DNA of 64,000 nt from Streptomyces sp. HUAS MG91 (GTDB taxonomy: Bacteria; Actinomycetota; Actinomycetes; Streptomycetales; Streptomycetaceae). The translations under genes were made by a program, and so were the position numbers. The notes beneath the pieces are model-generated. The model was not told the origin of the DNA. It saw only the letters and a program-made list of their open reading frames with translations, and did no database searches. This document shows, piece by piece, positions 1 to 8,835 of the stretch (position 1 is the first letter of the stretch; each line of letters opens with the position of its first letter). The stretch covers positions 4,154,001 to 4,218,000 of the forward strand of contig NZ_CP159534.1 in NCBI RefSeq assembly GCF_040529335.1, read 5' to 3'.

Positions 1-289
1 GGTGCTCCACCCCGTACCGCTCGACGGCGTCGACGACCGCCGCGTGCTCGGCCTCGTGCACGAACTTCGGCGAGTGCACCCCGATGATCACGACGGTGTC
101 CCGGTGCTTCTCCTCCAGTTCCCGCAACTCGTCGAGGACGTGCAGACAGTTCACGCAGCAGAAGGTCCAGAAATCGAGGATGACGATGCGGCCGCGCAGG
201 TCGGCCAGGCCCCGGAGCTCGCCGTCGGTGTTGATCCATCCGCCCTTGCCCACCAGTTCAGGGGCCCGGACACGTGCACGCTTCGACAT
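1..289 (-). CDS. Thioredoxin-domain protein, NHL-repeat family (5' part only)
   Basis: The first 96 codons of a gene that runs off the left edge are read from an ATG at 289. Residues 36-52 read as a thioredoxin-fold strand followed by the motif WTFCCVNC, and then an amphipathic helix. This is the active-site segment of the thioredoxin domain found at the N-terminus of NHLRC2-like proteins, which normally continue into an NHL beta-propeller. The CxxC pair suggests thiol-disulfide chemistry. There is no signal peptide, so a cytoplasmic location is inferred. The propeller part cannot be seen, so membership of the full NHL family is an inference from the thioredoxin segment alone. Confidence 0.8.
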   Translation of the reverse strand, partial: MSKRARVRAPELVGKGGWINTDGELRGLADLRGRIVILDFWTFCCVNCLHVLDELRELEEKHRDTVVIIGVHSPKFVHEAEHAAVVDAVERYGVEH

Positions 290-362
290 GATTCAAGACA
301 ACCACACCCTTCTGTGCGCCGTTCCCCTCAGGTCCCTCCGCCCCGGCGCATGCTGATCAGCT

Positions 363-1238
363 ATGAGCGACACGAGCACCGTCGGCCGGGCGACCGCGTG
401 GGCCGCCGCGCGCGCGAAGGAGATCCGGGAGGAGTTCCCGTTCGTCACGCGGCTGACCCGGCAACTGGTCGCCGTGAACCTGCTGGACTCGGCGACCCGG
501 CTGGCCGCGCAGACGTTCCTGACGGCGATCCCGATCCTGTTCGTCGTCGCCGCGTTCGCGCCCGACGCCGTACGGGAGCAGATGCTGGAGTCGGCGCGCG
601 GCGCCCTCGGGCTGAGCGGCGACTCGCTCGACCAGGTGCGGCAGGTGTACGGCGACGGGGGCACGGATTCGGCGGTGCGGGACACGTCGGGGGTGGTCGG
701 CGCGCTGGTCATGCTGGCGTCGGCGACCGCGTGCAGTCGCGCGCTGCAGCGGGTGTGCGAGCGGGCGTGGGGGCTGCCGTCGGCCGGCCTGAAGCTGATC
801 GCGTGGCGGTGGGTGGCGTGGCTGTGCGTGTGGCTCGCCGTCGTGATCCTGCAGAACCTGCTGCGCGGCGGTTTCGGCGCGGGCCCGTGGCTGGGCCTGC
901 CGCTGTCGTACGCCGCCAGCGTGCTGCTGTGGTGGTGGACGCAGCACCTGCTGCTGGGCGGGCGGGTGCCGTGGCTGCCGCTGCTGCCGGGCGCGCTGCT
1001 CACGGGGGTGGGTGTGGTGTCGCTGTCGTGGGCCTCGCGTCTCTACATGCCGCGCACGCTGGACCGTTCGCTCGCCGAGTTCGGGCCGTTCGGCCTGGTC
1101 TTCTCGCTGCTGTCGTGGCTGATCGTGCTGTTCACGGTGGTGTGCGTGGGGATCTCCGCCGGGTGCGTCATCGCGCGGGAGCGGCCGGTGGCGCGCCGTC
1201 TGCGGACTCCTCCGGCAGGGCGGGCGGCGGCAGCGTAG
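363..1238 (+). CDS. YihY/BrkB family inner-membrane protein
   Basis: The product has 291 residues, with an N-terminal amphipathic stretch and about six hydrophobic segments. The family-typical region LAAQTFLTAIPILFVV follows the first 45 residues. The order and length fit the YihY/virulence factor BrkB family, whose substrate is not established. The ATG at 363 lies close to the divergent thioredoxin gene, so the short 290-362 gap must hold both promoters. The last 71 bases overlap the end of the converging gene on the other strand, so both proteins share that DNA at their C-termini. Confidence 0.8.
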   Translation: MSDTSTVGRATAWAAARAKEIREEFPFVTRLTRQLVAVNLLDSATRLAAQTFLTAIPILFVVAAFAPDAVREQMLESARGALGLSGDSLDQVRQVYGDGGTDSAVRDTSGVVGALVMLASATACSRALQRVCERAWGLPSAGLKLIAWRWVAWLCVWLAVVILQNLLRGGFGAGPWLGLPLSYAASVLLWWWTQHLLLGGRVPWLPLLPGALLTGVGVVSLSWASRLYMPRTLDRSLAEFGPFGLVFSLLSWLIVLFTVVCVGISAGCVIARERPVARRLRTPPAGRAAAA

Positions 1239-2475
1239 GGGCGTCGAGGAACTCGATCACGGCGAGGGCGCAGACGGCGGCGACCGCGATCCAGAGGACC
1301 ACCAGTCCGGTGGGGTAGGACCAGGCGATCAGTACGGCCGCGGCGACGGCGGCGACCGTGAGGTTCAGCCAGGTGCGCATCCGGTGGACCCAGGGGCCGA
1401 CCGGGCCGAAGGTGCCGGTGGTCAGCGTCTCCCGTACGGAGCCGATCGCGCCGGTCCACGCGCCGCGCACCGCACCCGCCCAGCGGCCGGGGCCGCTCAG
1501 CCAGGAGGCGAGGGCGACGACCGCGCCGAGGACGGCGACGACACGGACGGCCGTGCGCAGGAAGCGGACCAGGGTGTCGTAGACGGCGCCGGCGGCGGGC
1601 TGGGAGACGTCGGCGGGCAGGGCGTCCAGGTAGACGGCGCGGCCGATCCACAGGGCGAGGCCGAGGACGAGCGCGCCCGCGGCGACCGCGAGGGCGGCGG
1701 TGATCAGGGCGCGGCGCCTGCGGCGGGCGAGCAGGACGGCGCCGGCGGCCAGCAGGACGACGAGCAGCGGCAGCACCCAGGACAGCAGCTGGAGCAGGCG
1801 GAAGCCGGTACGGGCCTTCGCGAGGGCGCCGGTGGACTGCATCAGGGTGATGCTGGTGTGCACCTCGGGAATGTTCCCGGCGACCGTGAGCCCCTGGTCG
1901 ACGAGGGACTGTTTGACCTGGTCGACGACCGGGGCGAGGTCGAGGGTGACCTCGCCGTCCTTGATCTGGACGGCGCCGTCGTCGTGGCCGGTGAGGGCCT
2001 TGTCGACGGCGGCGTGGGCGGTGCGGTTGAGCTGTTTCCATACGGTGGTGAAGGCGGGGCTCGCCACGAACCTCTCGGTGGTGGTGCGGACCAGGGAGGT
2101 GAGGCCGCTGGTCAGGGGGCCGTCGGCGGCGCCGAGCGCCTTCTCCAGGAGGGGCCGGTCGGCGGGGGCGACGCCGGAGAGCAGGTCGCCGACGTCGATC
2201 CGGTCCATGACGGCCGTGGTCACCCGGTTGGTGACGGCCGTTCGGACATCCGGGTCGTCGGCGAGCGGGGCCATGGTCTGGACGTAGCGGTCGGTGTCGC
2301 CGATCAGCGCGTTCGACCAGACGGCGACCACGCCGAGCGGGGTGAGGAGCGCGGCGAGGACGACCAGGACGACGGCGAGGGCCGATTTCGGGCGGGATCG
2401 GCGGCGCCGAGGCCGCTCGTCCTCCAGTTCGCGTACCCGGGCCTTCAGTGCGGCGAGTTCGTCGTCCCTGGTCAT
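1168..2475 (-). CDS. Multi-pass membrane protein of unknown function
   Basis: The product has 435 residues. A short N-terminal helix rich in Leu/Glu/Arg (possible coiled coil, residues 5-20) is followed by an arginine block and a first membrane segment at about 32-54. A long extracytoplasmic region of about 170 residues comes next, then four or five further membrane segments, and a Pro/Ala-rich tail. I do not recognise a characterised family. Similar proteins are common in Streptomyces as conserved membrane proteins. The 3' end overlaps the convergent YihY-type gene by 71 bases. The upstream hairpin at 2532-2579 separates it from the FG-GAP gene. Confidence 0.75.
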   Translation of the reverse strand: MTRDDELAALKARVRELEDERPRRRRSRPKSALAVVLVVLAALLTPLGVVAVWSNALIGDTDRYVQTMAPLADDPDVRTAVTNRVTTAVMDRIDVGDLLSGVAPADRPLLEKALGAADGPLTSGLTSLVRTTTERFVASPAFTTVWKQLNRTAHAAVDKALTGHDDGAVQIKDGEVTLDLAPVVDQVKQSLVDQGLTVAGNIPEVHTSITLMQSTGALAKARTGFRLLQLLSWVLPLLVVLLAAGAVLLARRRRRALITAALAVAAGALVLGLALWIGRAVYLDALPADVSQPAAGAVYDTLVRFLRTAVRVVAVLGAVVALASWLSGPGRWAGAVRGAWTGAIGSVRETLTTGTFGPVGPWVHRMRTWLNLTVAAVAAAVLIAWSYPTGLVVLWIAVAAVCALAVIEFLDAPTLPPPALPEESADGAPPAAPAR

Positions 2476-2531
2476 GTGTTCAGGAGACGTGAAGTGGGCG
2501 GGTTTCGCTCGTTGAGCATCCGGGCGTCAAA

Positions 2532-2579
2532 AGACCGCGGACGCGTCTGCCCGGTCATGAGCAGACGCGTCCGCGGTCT
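2532..2579 (-). terminator. Rho-independent type hairpin
   Basis: Two perfect 19-base arms (2532-2550 and 2561-2579) are separated by a 10-base loop. On the minus strand the stem is followed by three T residues. It sits 40 bases after the stop of the FG-GAP gene and before the next minus-strand start, so it most likely ends transcription of the FG-GAP gene. Confidence 0.75.
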
Positions 2580-2591
2580 CGTCCTGGCTGG

Positions 2592-2609
2592 TCGCGCAGT
2601 TCCCCGCGC
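2592..2609. repeat. Streptomyces intergenic repeat, single copy
   Basis: The sequence TCGCGCAGTTCCCCGCGC just after the FG-GAP stop matches the core of the inverted pair at 4830-4851 and 4962-4983. From memory this element is widespread at gene ends in Streptomyces genomes. Confidence 0.6.
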
Positions 2610-2622
2610 GCCTTCGGGGCGC

Positions 2623-4116
2623 TTACTTCAGGGGACTGCCGAAGAAGGCCTTGGCGTCGGGGGCGCCGAGGTCGGTCGGGTTGAGGGCGATCGAGCCGGT
2701 GCCGGTCACGCCGTTCGCAGAGCCCGGGAACGTCCAGACCGCGCCGGAGGAGTCGTTCTCGCCGGTGGCGGAGGCGGCCAGGTCGCGGCTGCCGTCGCCG
2801 TTCACGTCGAGCAGCGCGCAGTCGGAGCCGAACAGGTCGCCGCTCTCCGCGACGCCCGGCACGTCCGCCGAGTTCTGGTTCAGGACGACGGAGCCGGTGC
2901 CGGTGACGCCGTTCGCCGAGCCGGGCAGCAGCGCGACCGCGCCCGCGTCCGTCTGGCCGCTGAAGTCCTCGCCGGAGATGCCGAGCGCGACATCGGCCTT
3001 GCCGTCGCCGGTGACATCGCCGACCGCGACGCAGGAACCGAGGTGGTCGCCGTCCTCCTGGGCGCCGTAGAAACCGGGCAGGGACTGGTCGAACTCCTGG
3101 GTGCGGTCGCCCTTCAGGCCGTCCTTCGACCCGAACGCGAGGGTGACCTTCTGCATCGTGTCGCCGATGTCGGAGTCCTCGGGGTCGGAGCCGACGACCA
3201 GGTCGTCGATGCCGTCGCCGTTCACGTCACCGGCGGCGAGGGCGCCCTGGGTCTCCGGGGCCCAGCCGCGCTTGAAGCCCGCGGCGCTGCCGTACAGGAC
3301 GGTGTTGTTCCACATGCCGTCGCCGTTGTACGAGCGCAGGGCGAGGTCGTCGCGGCTGTCGCCGTTGAGGTCGCCGACGGCCTCGAAGAAGACCGGGCCG
3401 GTCGTCGAGTCCGGGCCGTCGACACAGCCGGACGGGTCGTCGACGCAGGTCGCGTCGTCCTTGCCGTAGCCCCACCACTCGGACTTGTCCATGAAGTTCA
3501 GCTTCTTGGCGGGGGCGCCGGCCCGGGTGATCGGGCCCTTCCAGAGGGCGGCGGCCTGGTGCTCGGGGTCGTCGCCGTAGGAGCCCATCGCGGCGAGCAG
3601 CGCCAGGTCGGCCTTGCCGTCGCCGTCGAAGTCGCCGACCTGGGGCGTGCGGCCGTACGTGGCGATGCCGGTGCCGCCGGTCAGGCCGGAGGCGGAGCCC
3701 CACAGGACGACGGCGCCGGTGGTGGACTTGGTGCTGCCTATGACGAGGTCGCTGAAGCCGTCCCCGTCGAGGTCGCCCTTGGTGACGTACGCGCCGAAGC
3801 CCTCCTTGGCGGCGGCGGAACCGGGGACACCGGCGGTCGAGCGGCTGATCAGGATCTTGTTCGTGGCCTTCAGGCCGGTCGGCGACCCGTAGGTCACCGC
3901 GACGTAGCCGGCCCCCGCCTTGCCCGAGACGGTGCCGCCGGCGGCGCCGGAGACGAGGTCGGCGTAGCCGTCCCCGTTGAAGTCGTCGGCGCGGTCGGCC
4001 TTGCCCGCGGTGGCGGCGGCCGCCTGTCCCGGGGCCAGCGACAGGGCGGCGAACCCGGCGCCGACGAGGGCGGCGGCCATCAGCGGTGCGGTCAGACGAA
4101 TGCGTGCACGTGCCAT
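2623..4116 (-). CDS. Secreted FG-GAP/VCBS repeat protein (integrin-like propeller)
   Basis: The product has 497 residues. The N-terminal signal peptide has a basic n-region, a hydrophobic core and an AAAA-type cleavage zone near residue 35. The mature part carries at least seven calcium-binding loops of the form D-x-N/D-G-D-x-x-D (for example DFNGDGYADL, DLDGDGFSDL, DVNGDGIDDL), as in FG-GAP beta-propellers of integrin alpha chains. It has no catalytic domain that I can see, so a surface-binding or structural role is inferred. The ATG at 4116 is preceded by GAAGGAAC. The gene is single and ends at a strong hairpin. Confidence 0.85.
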   Translation of the reverse strand: MARARIRLTAPLMAAALVGAGFAALSLAPGQAAAATAGKADRADDFNGDGYADLVSGAAGGTVSGKAGAGYVAVTYGSPTGLKATNKILISRSTAGVPGSAAAKEGFGAYVTKGDLDGDGFSDLVIGSTKSTTGAVVLWGSASGLTGGTGIATYGRTPQVGDFDGDGKADLALLAAMGSYGDDPEHQAAALWKGPITRAGAPAKKLNFMDKSEWWGYGKDDATCVDDPSGCVDGPDSTTGPVFFEAVGDLNGDSRDDLALRSYNGDGMWNNTVLYGSAAGFKRGWAPETQGALAAGDVNGDGIDDLVVGSDPEDSDIGDTMQKVTLAFGSKDGLKGDRTQEFDQSLPGFYGAQEDGDHLGSCVAVGDVTGDGKADVALGISGEDFSGQTDAGAVALLPGSANGVTGTGSVVLNQNSADVPGVAESGDLFGSDCALLDVNGDGSRDLAASATGENDSSGAVWTFPGSANGVTGTGSIALNPTDLGAPDAKAFFGSPLK

Positions 4117-4296
4117 GAGGGGAGTTCCTTCGATTGGTCAGGTCGTAAAGTCACGTCCACCTCTTAGGACCCACCCGTTCCTCTAATGGTTGCAGCTACC
4201 ACTGAACTGTCTTGATTGCTACGGGTCTTGGGCCGCCGCTGCTCCTTTAGGGATCGGGGAGGGATCCTGACGGCGCGTCGGGGGAACTCTCGACGT
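4117..4296. promoter_or_regulatory. Divergent promoter region
   Basis: This 180-base gap separates the FG-GAP gene (leftward) from the LURP-one gene (rightward). It is clearly more AT-rich than its surroundings around 4160-4225, which fits two divergent promoters. I could not fix -35/-10 pairs with confidence. Confidence 0.4.
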
Positions 4297-4797
4297 ATGC
4301 GCTACGAAGTGAGGGAACGGCTCTTCGCCATCGGCGAGGACTACTGGATCGAGGACGAGAACGGCCACAAGGCGTTCCTCGTCGACGGCAAGGCGATGCG
4401 GCTGCGCGACACCTTCGAGCTGAAGGGGCCGGACGGGCGCGTCCTCATCGACATCCACCAGAAGATGTTCGCGCTGCGCGACACGATGGTGATCGAGCGC
4501 GCCGACGAGGAGCTGGCGCGCGTCCGGCGCAAGCGGCTCTCCCTGCTGCGCAACCACTACCGGGTCGCGCTCGCCGACGGTGAGACCGAGCTCGACGTCA
4601 GCGGCAAGATCCTGGACCGCGAGTTCGCCGTGGAGTACGAGGGGGAGCTCCTCGCCGAGATCTCCCGGCGGTGGCTGCGGGTGCGTGACACGTACGGGGT
4701 GAACGTGATCCGGGAGGACGCCGACCCGGCGCTGCTGATCGCTGTCGCGGTCTGCGTGATCCATCTGGCGGAGAAGGAACGCGGCGTCGTGGACTGA
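4297..4797 (+). CDS. LURP-one-related (tubby-like/scramblase fold) protein
   Basis: The product has 166 residues starting with MRYEVRERLFAIG. Alternating beta-strand pattern and repeated short motifs (GKAMRLRDTFEL, HQKMFALRDTMVIE, GKILDREFAVE) match the LURP-one/DUF567 family, which folds as a tubby-like barrel around a central helix. The C-terminal hydrophobic helix ALLIAVAVCVIHLAEKE is the family's expected central helix. The upstream in-frame extension to 4216 is low quality, so ATG 4297 was chosen. Function is unknown in bacteria. Confidence 0.8.
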   Translation: MRYEVRERLFAIGEDYWIEDENGHKAFLVDGKAMRLRDTFELKGPDGRVLIDIHQKMFALRDTMVIERADEELARVRRKRLSLLRNHYRVALADGETELDVSGKILDREFAVEYEGELLAEISRRWLRVRDTYGVNVIREDADPALLIAVAVCVIHLAEKERGVVD

Positions 4798-4829
4798 CCG
4801 TCGCCGGGTGCGCCTTTCGTCGTGGCTGG

Positions 4830-4983
4830 TCGCGCAGTTCCCCGCGCCCCTGAGGCATGCGCTCCGCGCAGCCTCCCCCGAGGCCGCGACCCGCGCGCCT
4901 CTCTTGAGGCTTAAGGTCCGCGCGCCTCTCTTGATGAGATGCCGCACGAAGTGCGCATCTCAGGGGCGCGGGGAACTGCGCGA
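4830..4983. repeat. Inverted repeat pair of the Streptomyces intergenic element
   Basis: Perfect 22-base arms at 4830-4851 and 4962-4983 face each other. Between them lie a second stem-loop (about 4934-4961, with one bulge) and a 17-base direct repeat, CCGCGCGCCTCTCTTGA, at 4891 and 4918. The block fills the gap between two converging genes, so a bidirectional terminator or a mobile-element remnant (MITE-like) are both possible. One more copy of the arm core is at 2592. Confidence 0.65.
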
Positions 4984-5023
4984 GAAGCGGCCACCGGCCC
5001 GCGGCCGGGGACGAAGGGAACGG

Positions 5024-5821
5024 TCAGCGGCGGGGCGGGTCCAGGCCCAGGAGGCGGTCCTTCAGGGCCGGGAACTGCTCCCGGGTCTCCCCGACCCGGC
5101 CCGGATCGAACTCGACGCGGAGAACCTCTTCACCGGCACCCGCCTCGCCGAGCACCTCCCCCCACGGATCCACCACGACACTGTGCCCGGCCTGCGGCAC
5201 CCCGGCATGCGTCCCCGCCGAACCACAGGCCAGTACGAACGCCTGATTCTCGACAGCCCGCGCCTGCGCGAGCAGCGTCCAGTGCGCGCGCCGCCGCTCG
5301 GGCCACCCGGCGGAGACGATCAGCGTCTCGGCGCCGAGCCCGACGAGCCCCCGGTACAGCTCGGGGAAGCGCAGGTCGTAGCAGGTCGTCACCCCGGCGA
5401 CGGTCTCCGGAAGACGGACCGTCACCAGCTCCCGCCCGGCGCTCATCAGCACGGCCTCGCCCTTGTCGAAGCCGAACCGGTGGATCTTGCGGTAGGCGGC
5501 GGCGAGCTCCCCGTCGGGGGAGAAGACCAGCGCGGTGTTGTACAGCGGCCCGTCCGGGTCCCGCTCAGGGATCGACCCGGCGTGCAGCCACACGCCCGCG
5601 TCCCGCGCCGCCTTGGACATCGCCTCGAAGGTCGGCCCCTCCAGCGGCTCGGCCTCGGACGCGAACAGCTCGTAGGCGAAAGCCCCGGTCGGCCACAGCT
5701 CGGGAAGCACGACGAGGTCGGCGGATCCGGCCTGATCACGTACCAGCGAACTGACACGGTCCCGGCGGGAGTTGACCGATTCGTCCTCGTTTACTGCGAT
5801 CTGGATGAGAGAGGCGCGCAC
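5024..5821 (-). CDS. Carbon-nitrogen hydrolase (nitrilase superfamily, omega-amidase-like)
   Basis: The product has 265 residues. The nitrilase triad is complete: Glu41 in LPELW, Lys112 in YRKIH and Cys147 in CYDLRFPE. The spacing and the CYDLRFPE motif place it near the Nit/omega-amidase branch, which hydrolyses small omega-amides such as 2-oxoglutaramate. The exact substrate cannot be fixed from sequence. It is cytoplasmic, with no signal peptide. It converges on the LURP-one gene across the inverted repeat and is divergent from the DinB-family gene. Confidence 0.88.
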   Translation of the reverse strand: MRASLIQIAVNEDESVNSRRDRVSSLVRDQAGSADLVVLPELWPTGAFAYELFASEAEPLEGPTFEAMSKAARDAGVWLHAGSIPERDPDGPLYNTALVFSPDGELAAAYRKIHRFGFDKGEAVLMSAGRELVTVRLPETVAGVTTCYDLRFPELYRGLVGLGAETLIVSAGWPERRRAHWTLLAQARAVENQAFVLACGSAGTHAGVPQAGHSVVVDPWGEVLGEAGAGEEVLRVEFDPGRVGETREQFPALKDRLLGLDPPRR

Positions 5822-6015
5822 AGTACCACCGTCCTGGCATTCGAGCCGTCGGCTTCACGTCAACAACGGCCTACGATCGTCACACGAAAGCACTGCAGGG
5901 GTGCCTCGGGGCAGCGTAACTTAGCCTCCCAAGACACCCACGCCGCACGTGCCCGCAGCCCTGAGTCACCGCCCGTGTACCCACCGCGCACCAACCGTTC
6001 AAGGGGTTCCCTTCC

Positions 6016-6840
6016 GTGAGTCTCCACCCCAGCCTTCAGTCCTACGCCGACGCCTGGACCCACTCCGTGGAAGCGATATCCGAGCTGGTCACACCGCTCG
6101 CGGAGGGTGAGTGGAGCCGGGCGACCCCGTGCCCCGGCTGGTCGGTGCGGGACATCGTCTCGCACGTCATCGGCGTGGACTGCGAGATGCTCGGCGACCC
6201 GCGGCCCATCCACACCCTGCCCCGTGACCTGTACCACGTCCAGACGGAGGCGCAGCGCTACACGGAGGTCCAGGTCGACGTCCGCCGGCACCACACGGCG
6301 CCGGAGATGGCCTCCGAGCTGGAGTACACGATCATCCGCCGTTCCCGGCAGCTGCGGAACGAGTCCCGTGACCCCGAGACCATCGTGCGCGGCCCGCGCG
6401 CGGTCGAGGAGACGCTGGAGTTCGCCCTGCGGCGGCGGGCGTTCGACATCTGGGCGCACGAGCAGGACCTGCGGTGGGCGCTCGGCAAGCCGGGCAACCT
6501 GGACTCCCCGGGCGCGCACGTCACCCGCGACATGCTCCTCGCCGTGCTTTCCAAGATCGTCGCGAAGGACGCGGGCGCCCCGCCGAACTCCGCGGTGGTC
6601 TTCGACGTGCACGGCCCGGTGGAGTTCCTGCGCACGGTCCGCGTGGACGCCGAGGGCAGGGGCACGATCGACGGCGCCCCCTCGCTCGGCCCGGCGGTGA
6701 CGCTCGCCCTGGACTGGGAGACGTACGTACGGCTGTCCTGCGGCCGGGTCACCCCCGAGGCGGTCGCGGACCGCGTGAAGATCGAGGGCGACCAGGACCT
6801 GGCCTCGGCCATCCTCCACGCTCTGGTCATCACCCACTGA
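6016..6840 (+). CDS. Maleylpyruvate isomerase-family (DinB-like, mycothiol-type) protein
   Basis: The product has 274 residues from a GTG at 6016. The N-terminal four-helix DinB-like domain contains TPCPGWSVRDIVSHV, with the metal-ligand-type His, and further on RRAFDIWAHEQDLRWAL with a second conserved His. This is the signature of mycothiol-dependent maleylpyruvate isomerase-family enzymes (MDMPI_N). The C-terminal part resembles the SCP2-like domain that often follows. The reaction is not known for most members; thiol-transfer or isomerisation using mycothiol is inferred from the family. It fits an actinobacterial host. Confidence 0.85.
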   Translation: MSLHPSLQSYADAWTHSVEAISELVTPLAEGEWSRATPCPGWSVRDIVSHVIGVDCEMLGDPRPIHTLPRDLYHVQTEAQRYTEVQVDVRRHHTAPEMASELEYTIIRRSRQLRNESRDPETIVRGPRAVEETLEFALRRRAFDIWAHEQDLRWALGKPGNLDSPGAHVTRDMLLAVLSKIVAKDAGAPPNSAVVFDVHGPVEFLRTVRVDAEGRGTIDGAPSLGPAVTLALDWETYVRLSCGRVTPEAVADRVKIEGDQDLASAILHALVITH

Positions 6841-6871
6841 CCCCGGAAACAGCGCTCCTCCGCCCCCCGCC

Positions 6872-8182
6872 TCAGACGGGCACGTGCACCGAGGCGACCC
6901 GGGAAGCGACGAGCCGCTCGCGCTCGGCCCGGGCGGCACGCTTCCGCAACCGCAGAATCTGGCTCACCCCGACTCCCTGCAGCACGAACACCGCGGCGAA
7001 CGCGATCCGGTAGTTGTCCCCGGTCGCGTCGAGCAGCACGCCCACGGCCAGCAGCGTCGTCATGGAGGCGACGAAGCCCCCCATGTTCACGATTCCGGAG
7101 CCGGTGCCCTGCCGCTCCGGCGGATTGGCGGGCCGCGCGAAGTCGAACCCGATCATCGAGGCGGGCCCGCACGCGCCGAGCCCCACGCACATCACCAGCA
7201 GCAGCCACATCGGCGACCGCCCCGGCCAGGCCATGGGCGCCGCCCACAGCACGGCGACGGCGGCGACCGTGCCGAGCGCCAGCGGCAGCCGGGCCGTGTG
7301 GTGCCGGGCGACGATCTGCCCGTAGACGAGCCCGATGACCATGTTGGAGAGCACGACGAGCGTCAGCAGCTCGCCGGCCGTGCCGCGCGACAGGCCCTGC
7401 GCCTCCACCAGGAACGGCAGCCCCCACAGCAGCAGGAACACCATCGCCGGGAACTGCGTGGTGAAGTGCACCCACAGGCCGAGCCGGGTCCCCGGCTCCC
7501 GCCAGGACGCGGCGATCTGGGCGCGCACGTACGCGGCGCCCTTGTGCGTCGTCGGCAGCGGCGCGGGCTCGAACCCCTCGGGGTGGTCCTTCAGGAACAG
7601 CACCATCAGCACCAGGACGAGCACGCCGAGCACCGCGCTGCCCGCGAACGCCGTCTCCCAGCCGACCCCGTGCAGCAGCCGGGCGAGCACCAGGGTGGAG
7701 ACCAGATTGCCCGCCATGCCGACCAGACCTGCGAGCTGCGCGACCAGCGGACCGCGCCGCGCGGGGAACCAGCGCGTGCCGAGCCGCAGCACGCTGATGA
7801 ACGTCATGGCGTCCCCGCAGCCGAGCAGCGCGCGCGAGGCGAGCGCCATGCCGTACGAGGACGAGAAGGCGAAGCCGAGCTGTCCGACGGTGAACAGCAC
7901 CACGCCGATGGTCAGCACCTTCTTGGTGCCGAGCCGGTCGACCATCAGGCCGACGGGTATCTGCATGCCCGCGTACACGAGCAGCTGGAGGATGGAGAAG
8001 GTCGACAGGGCCGAGGCGTTGATGTGGAAGCGCTCGACGGCGTCGAGCCCGGCCACCCCGAGCGACGTACGGAAGACGACGGCGACGAAGTAGACGGCGA
8101 CACCGATCGACCACACGACGACGGCCCGCCGGCCGCCGGGCGGATCGCCGGGCAGGGACGGGGCGGCGGCGGAACTGCTCAT
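6872..8182 (-). CDS. MFS transporter
   Basis: The product has 436 residues with twelve predicted membrane segments. The MFS signature loop between TM2 and TM3 reads GLMVDRLGTKKVL. Substrate is unknown. Sequence style (D-galactonate/anion-cation symporter-like, without drug-efflux motif C) hints at organic acid uptake, but this is weak. The ATG at 8182 overlaps the stop of the GntR gene by four bases, so the two are translationally coupled and the regulator probably senses a compound that the transporter moves. Confidence 0.88.
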   Translation of the reverse strand: MSSSAAAPSLPGDPPGGRRAVVVWSIGVAVYFVAVVFRTSLGVAGLDAVERFHINASALSTFSILQLLVYAGMQIPVGLMVDRLGTKKVLTIGVVLFTVGQLGFAFSSSYGMALASRALLGCGDAMTFISVLRLGTRWFPARRGPLVAQLAGLVGMAGNLVSTLVLARLLHGVGWETAFAGSAVLGVLVLVLMVLFLKDHPEGFEPAPLPTTHKGAAYVRAQIAASWREPGTRLGLWVHFTTQFPAMVFLLLWGLPFLVEAQGLSRGTAGELLTLVVLSNMVIGLVYGQIVARHHTARLPLALGTVAAVAVLWAAPMAWPGRSPMWLLLVMCVGLGACGPASMIGFDFARPANPPERQGTGSGIVNMGGFVASMTTLLAVGVLLDATGDNYRIAFAAVFVLQGVGVSQILRLRKRAARAERERLVASRVASVHVPV

Positions 8183-8835
8183 CGCTCCTCACCCCGGGCC
8201 AGGTCGCGCACGCGCGAGACGTGCCGGCGCACCACCGCGACGGCGGCCTCCACGTCCCCGGCGCGCAGCGCGTCGAGGATCTCCTCGTGCTCGGCGAGCG
8301 TCTTCGCCGTGCGGTCCGGGTGGGCCTGCATCACGACGACGCCCATCCGCAGCTGCCGGTCGCGCATCTGGTCGTAGACGCGCGAGAGGATCGCGTTGTT
8401 GCCGCTGCGGACGATCTCCGCGTGGAAGCAGCGGTCGGTGGCGGCGGCCTCGGCGAGTTCGCCGGCGGCGACCTGCGCGCGCTGCTGGTCGAGGAGCTCG
8501 GCCAGCCGGTCGATGAGGTACGGCGACGCGGGCACGGCCTTGCGCACCGCGTGCTCCTCGACGAGCAGCCGGGTCTCCACGACGTCCGCGATCTCCTGCG
8601 CGGAGACGGGCAGCACGAGGGCGCCCTTCTTCGGGTAGAGCCGCAGCAACCCCTCGACCTCCAGCTTCAGCAGGGCCTCGCGGACCGGCGTGCGGGAGAC
8701 GCCGACCGCCTCGGCCAGCTCGCCCTCGGTGAGCAACGTCCCTCCCTCGTAGCGGCGTTCGAGCACGGCGCGCTTCACGTGGTCGTAGACGCGCTCTGCG
8801 GCGGGCGGTCGTTTTTCGGTGACGGTCGAGGGCAT
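8179..8835 (-). CDS. GntR-family transcriptional regulator (FadR/FCD subfamily)
   Basis: The product has 218 residues from the ATG at 8835. The winged helix lies at about 14-75 and includes VGVSRTPVREALLKLEVEGL, the GntR recognition region. An all-helical FCD ligand domain follows, with the metal-binding Asp/His pattern (DRCFHAEIV and later AEHEEIL and VRRHV). It is first in a two-gene operon with the MFS transporter. An upstream extension to 8934 exists but is not GntR-like. The AT-rich stretch at 8840-8858 directly upstream is the likely promoter/operator. Confidence 0.88.
   Translation of the reverse strand: MPSTVTEKRPPAAERVYDHVKRAVLERRYEGGTLLTEGELAEAVGVSRTPVREALLKLEVEGLLRLYPKKGALVLPVSAQEIADVVETRLLVEEHAVRKAVPASPYLIDRLAELLDQQRAQVAAGELAEAAATDRCFHAEIVRSGNNAILSRVYDQMRDRQLRMGVVVMQAHPDRTAKTLAEHEEILDALRAGDVEAAVAVVRRHVSRVRDLARGEER

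Noticed and set aside
1384..4167. Very long plus-strand frame of 927 codons opposite the membrane and FG-GAP genes
   Set aside because: It is the mirror of two real minus-strand genes in GC-rich DNA, has low-complexity Gly/Arg/Val composition and no domain.
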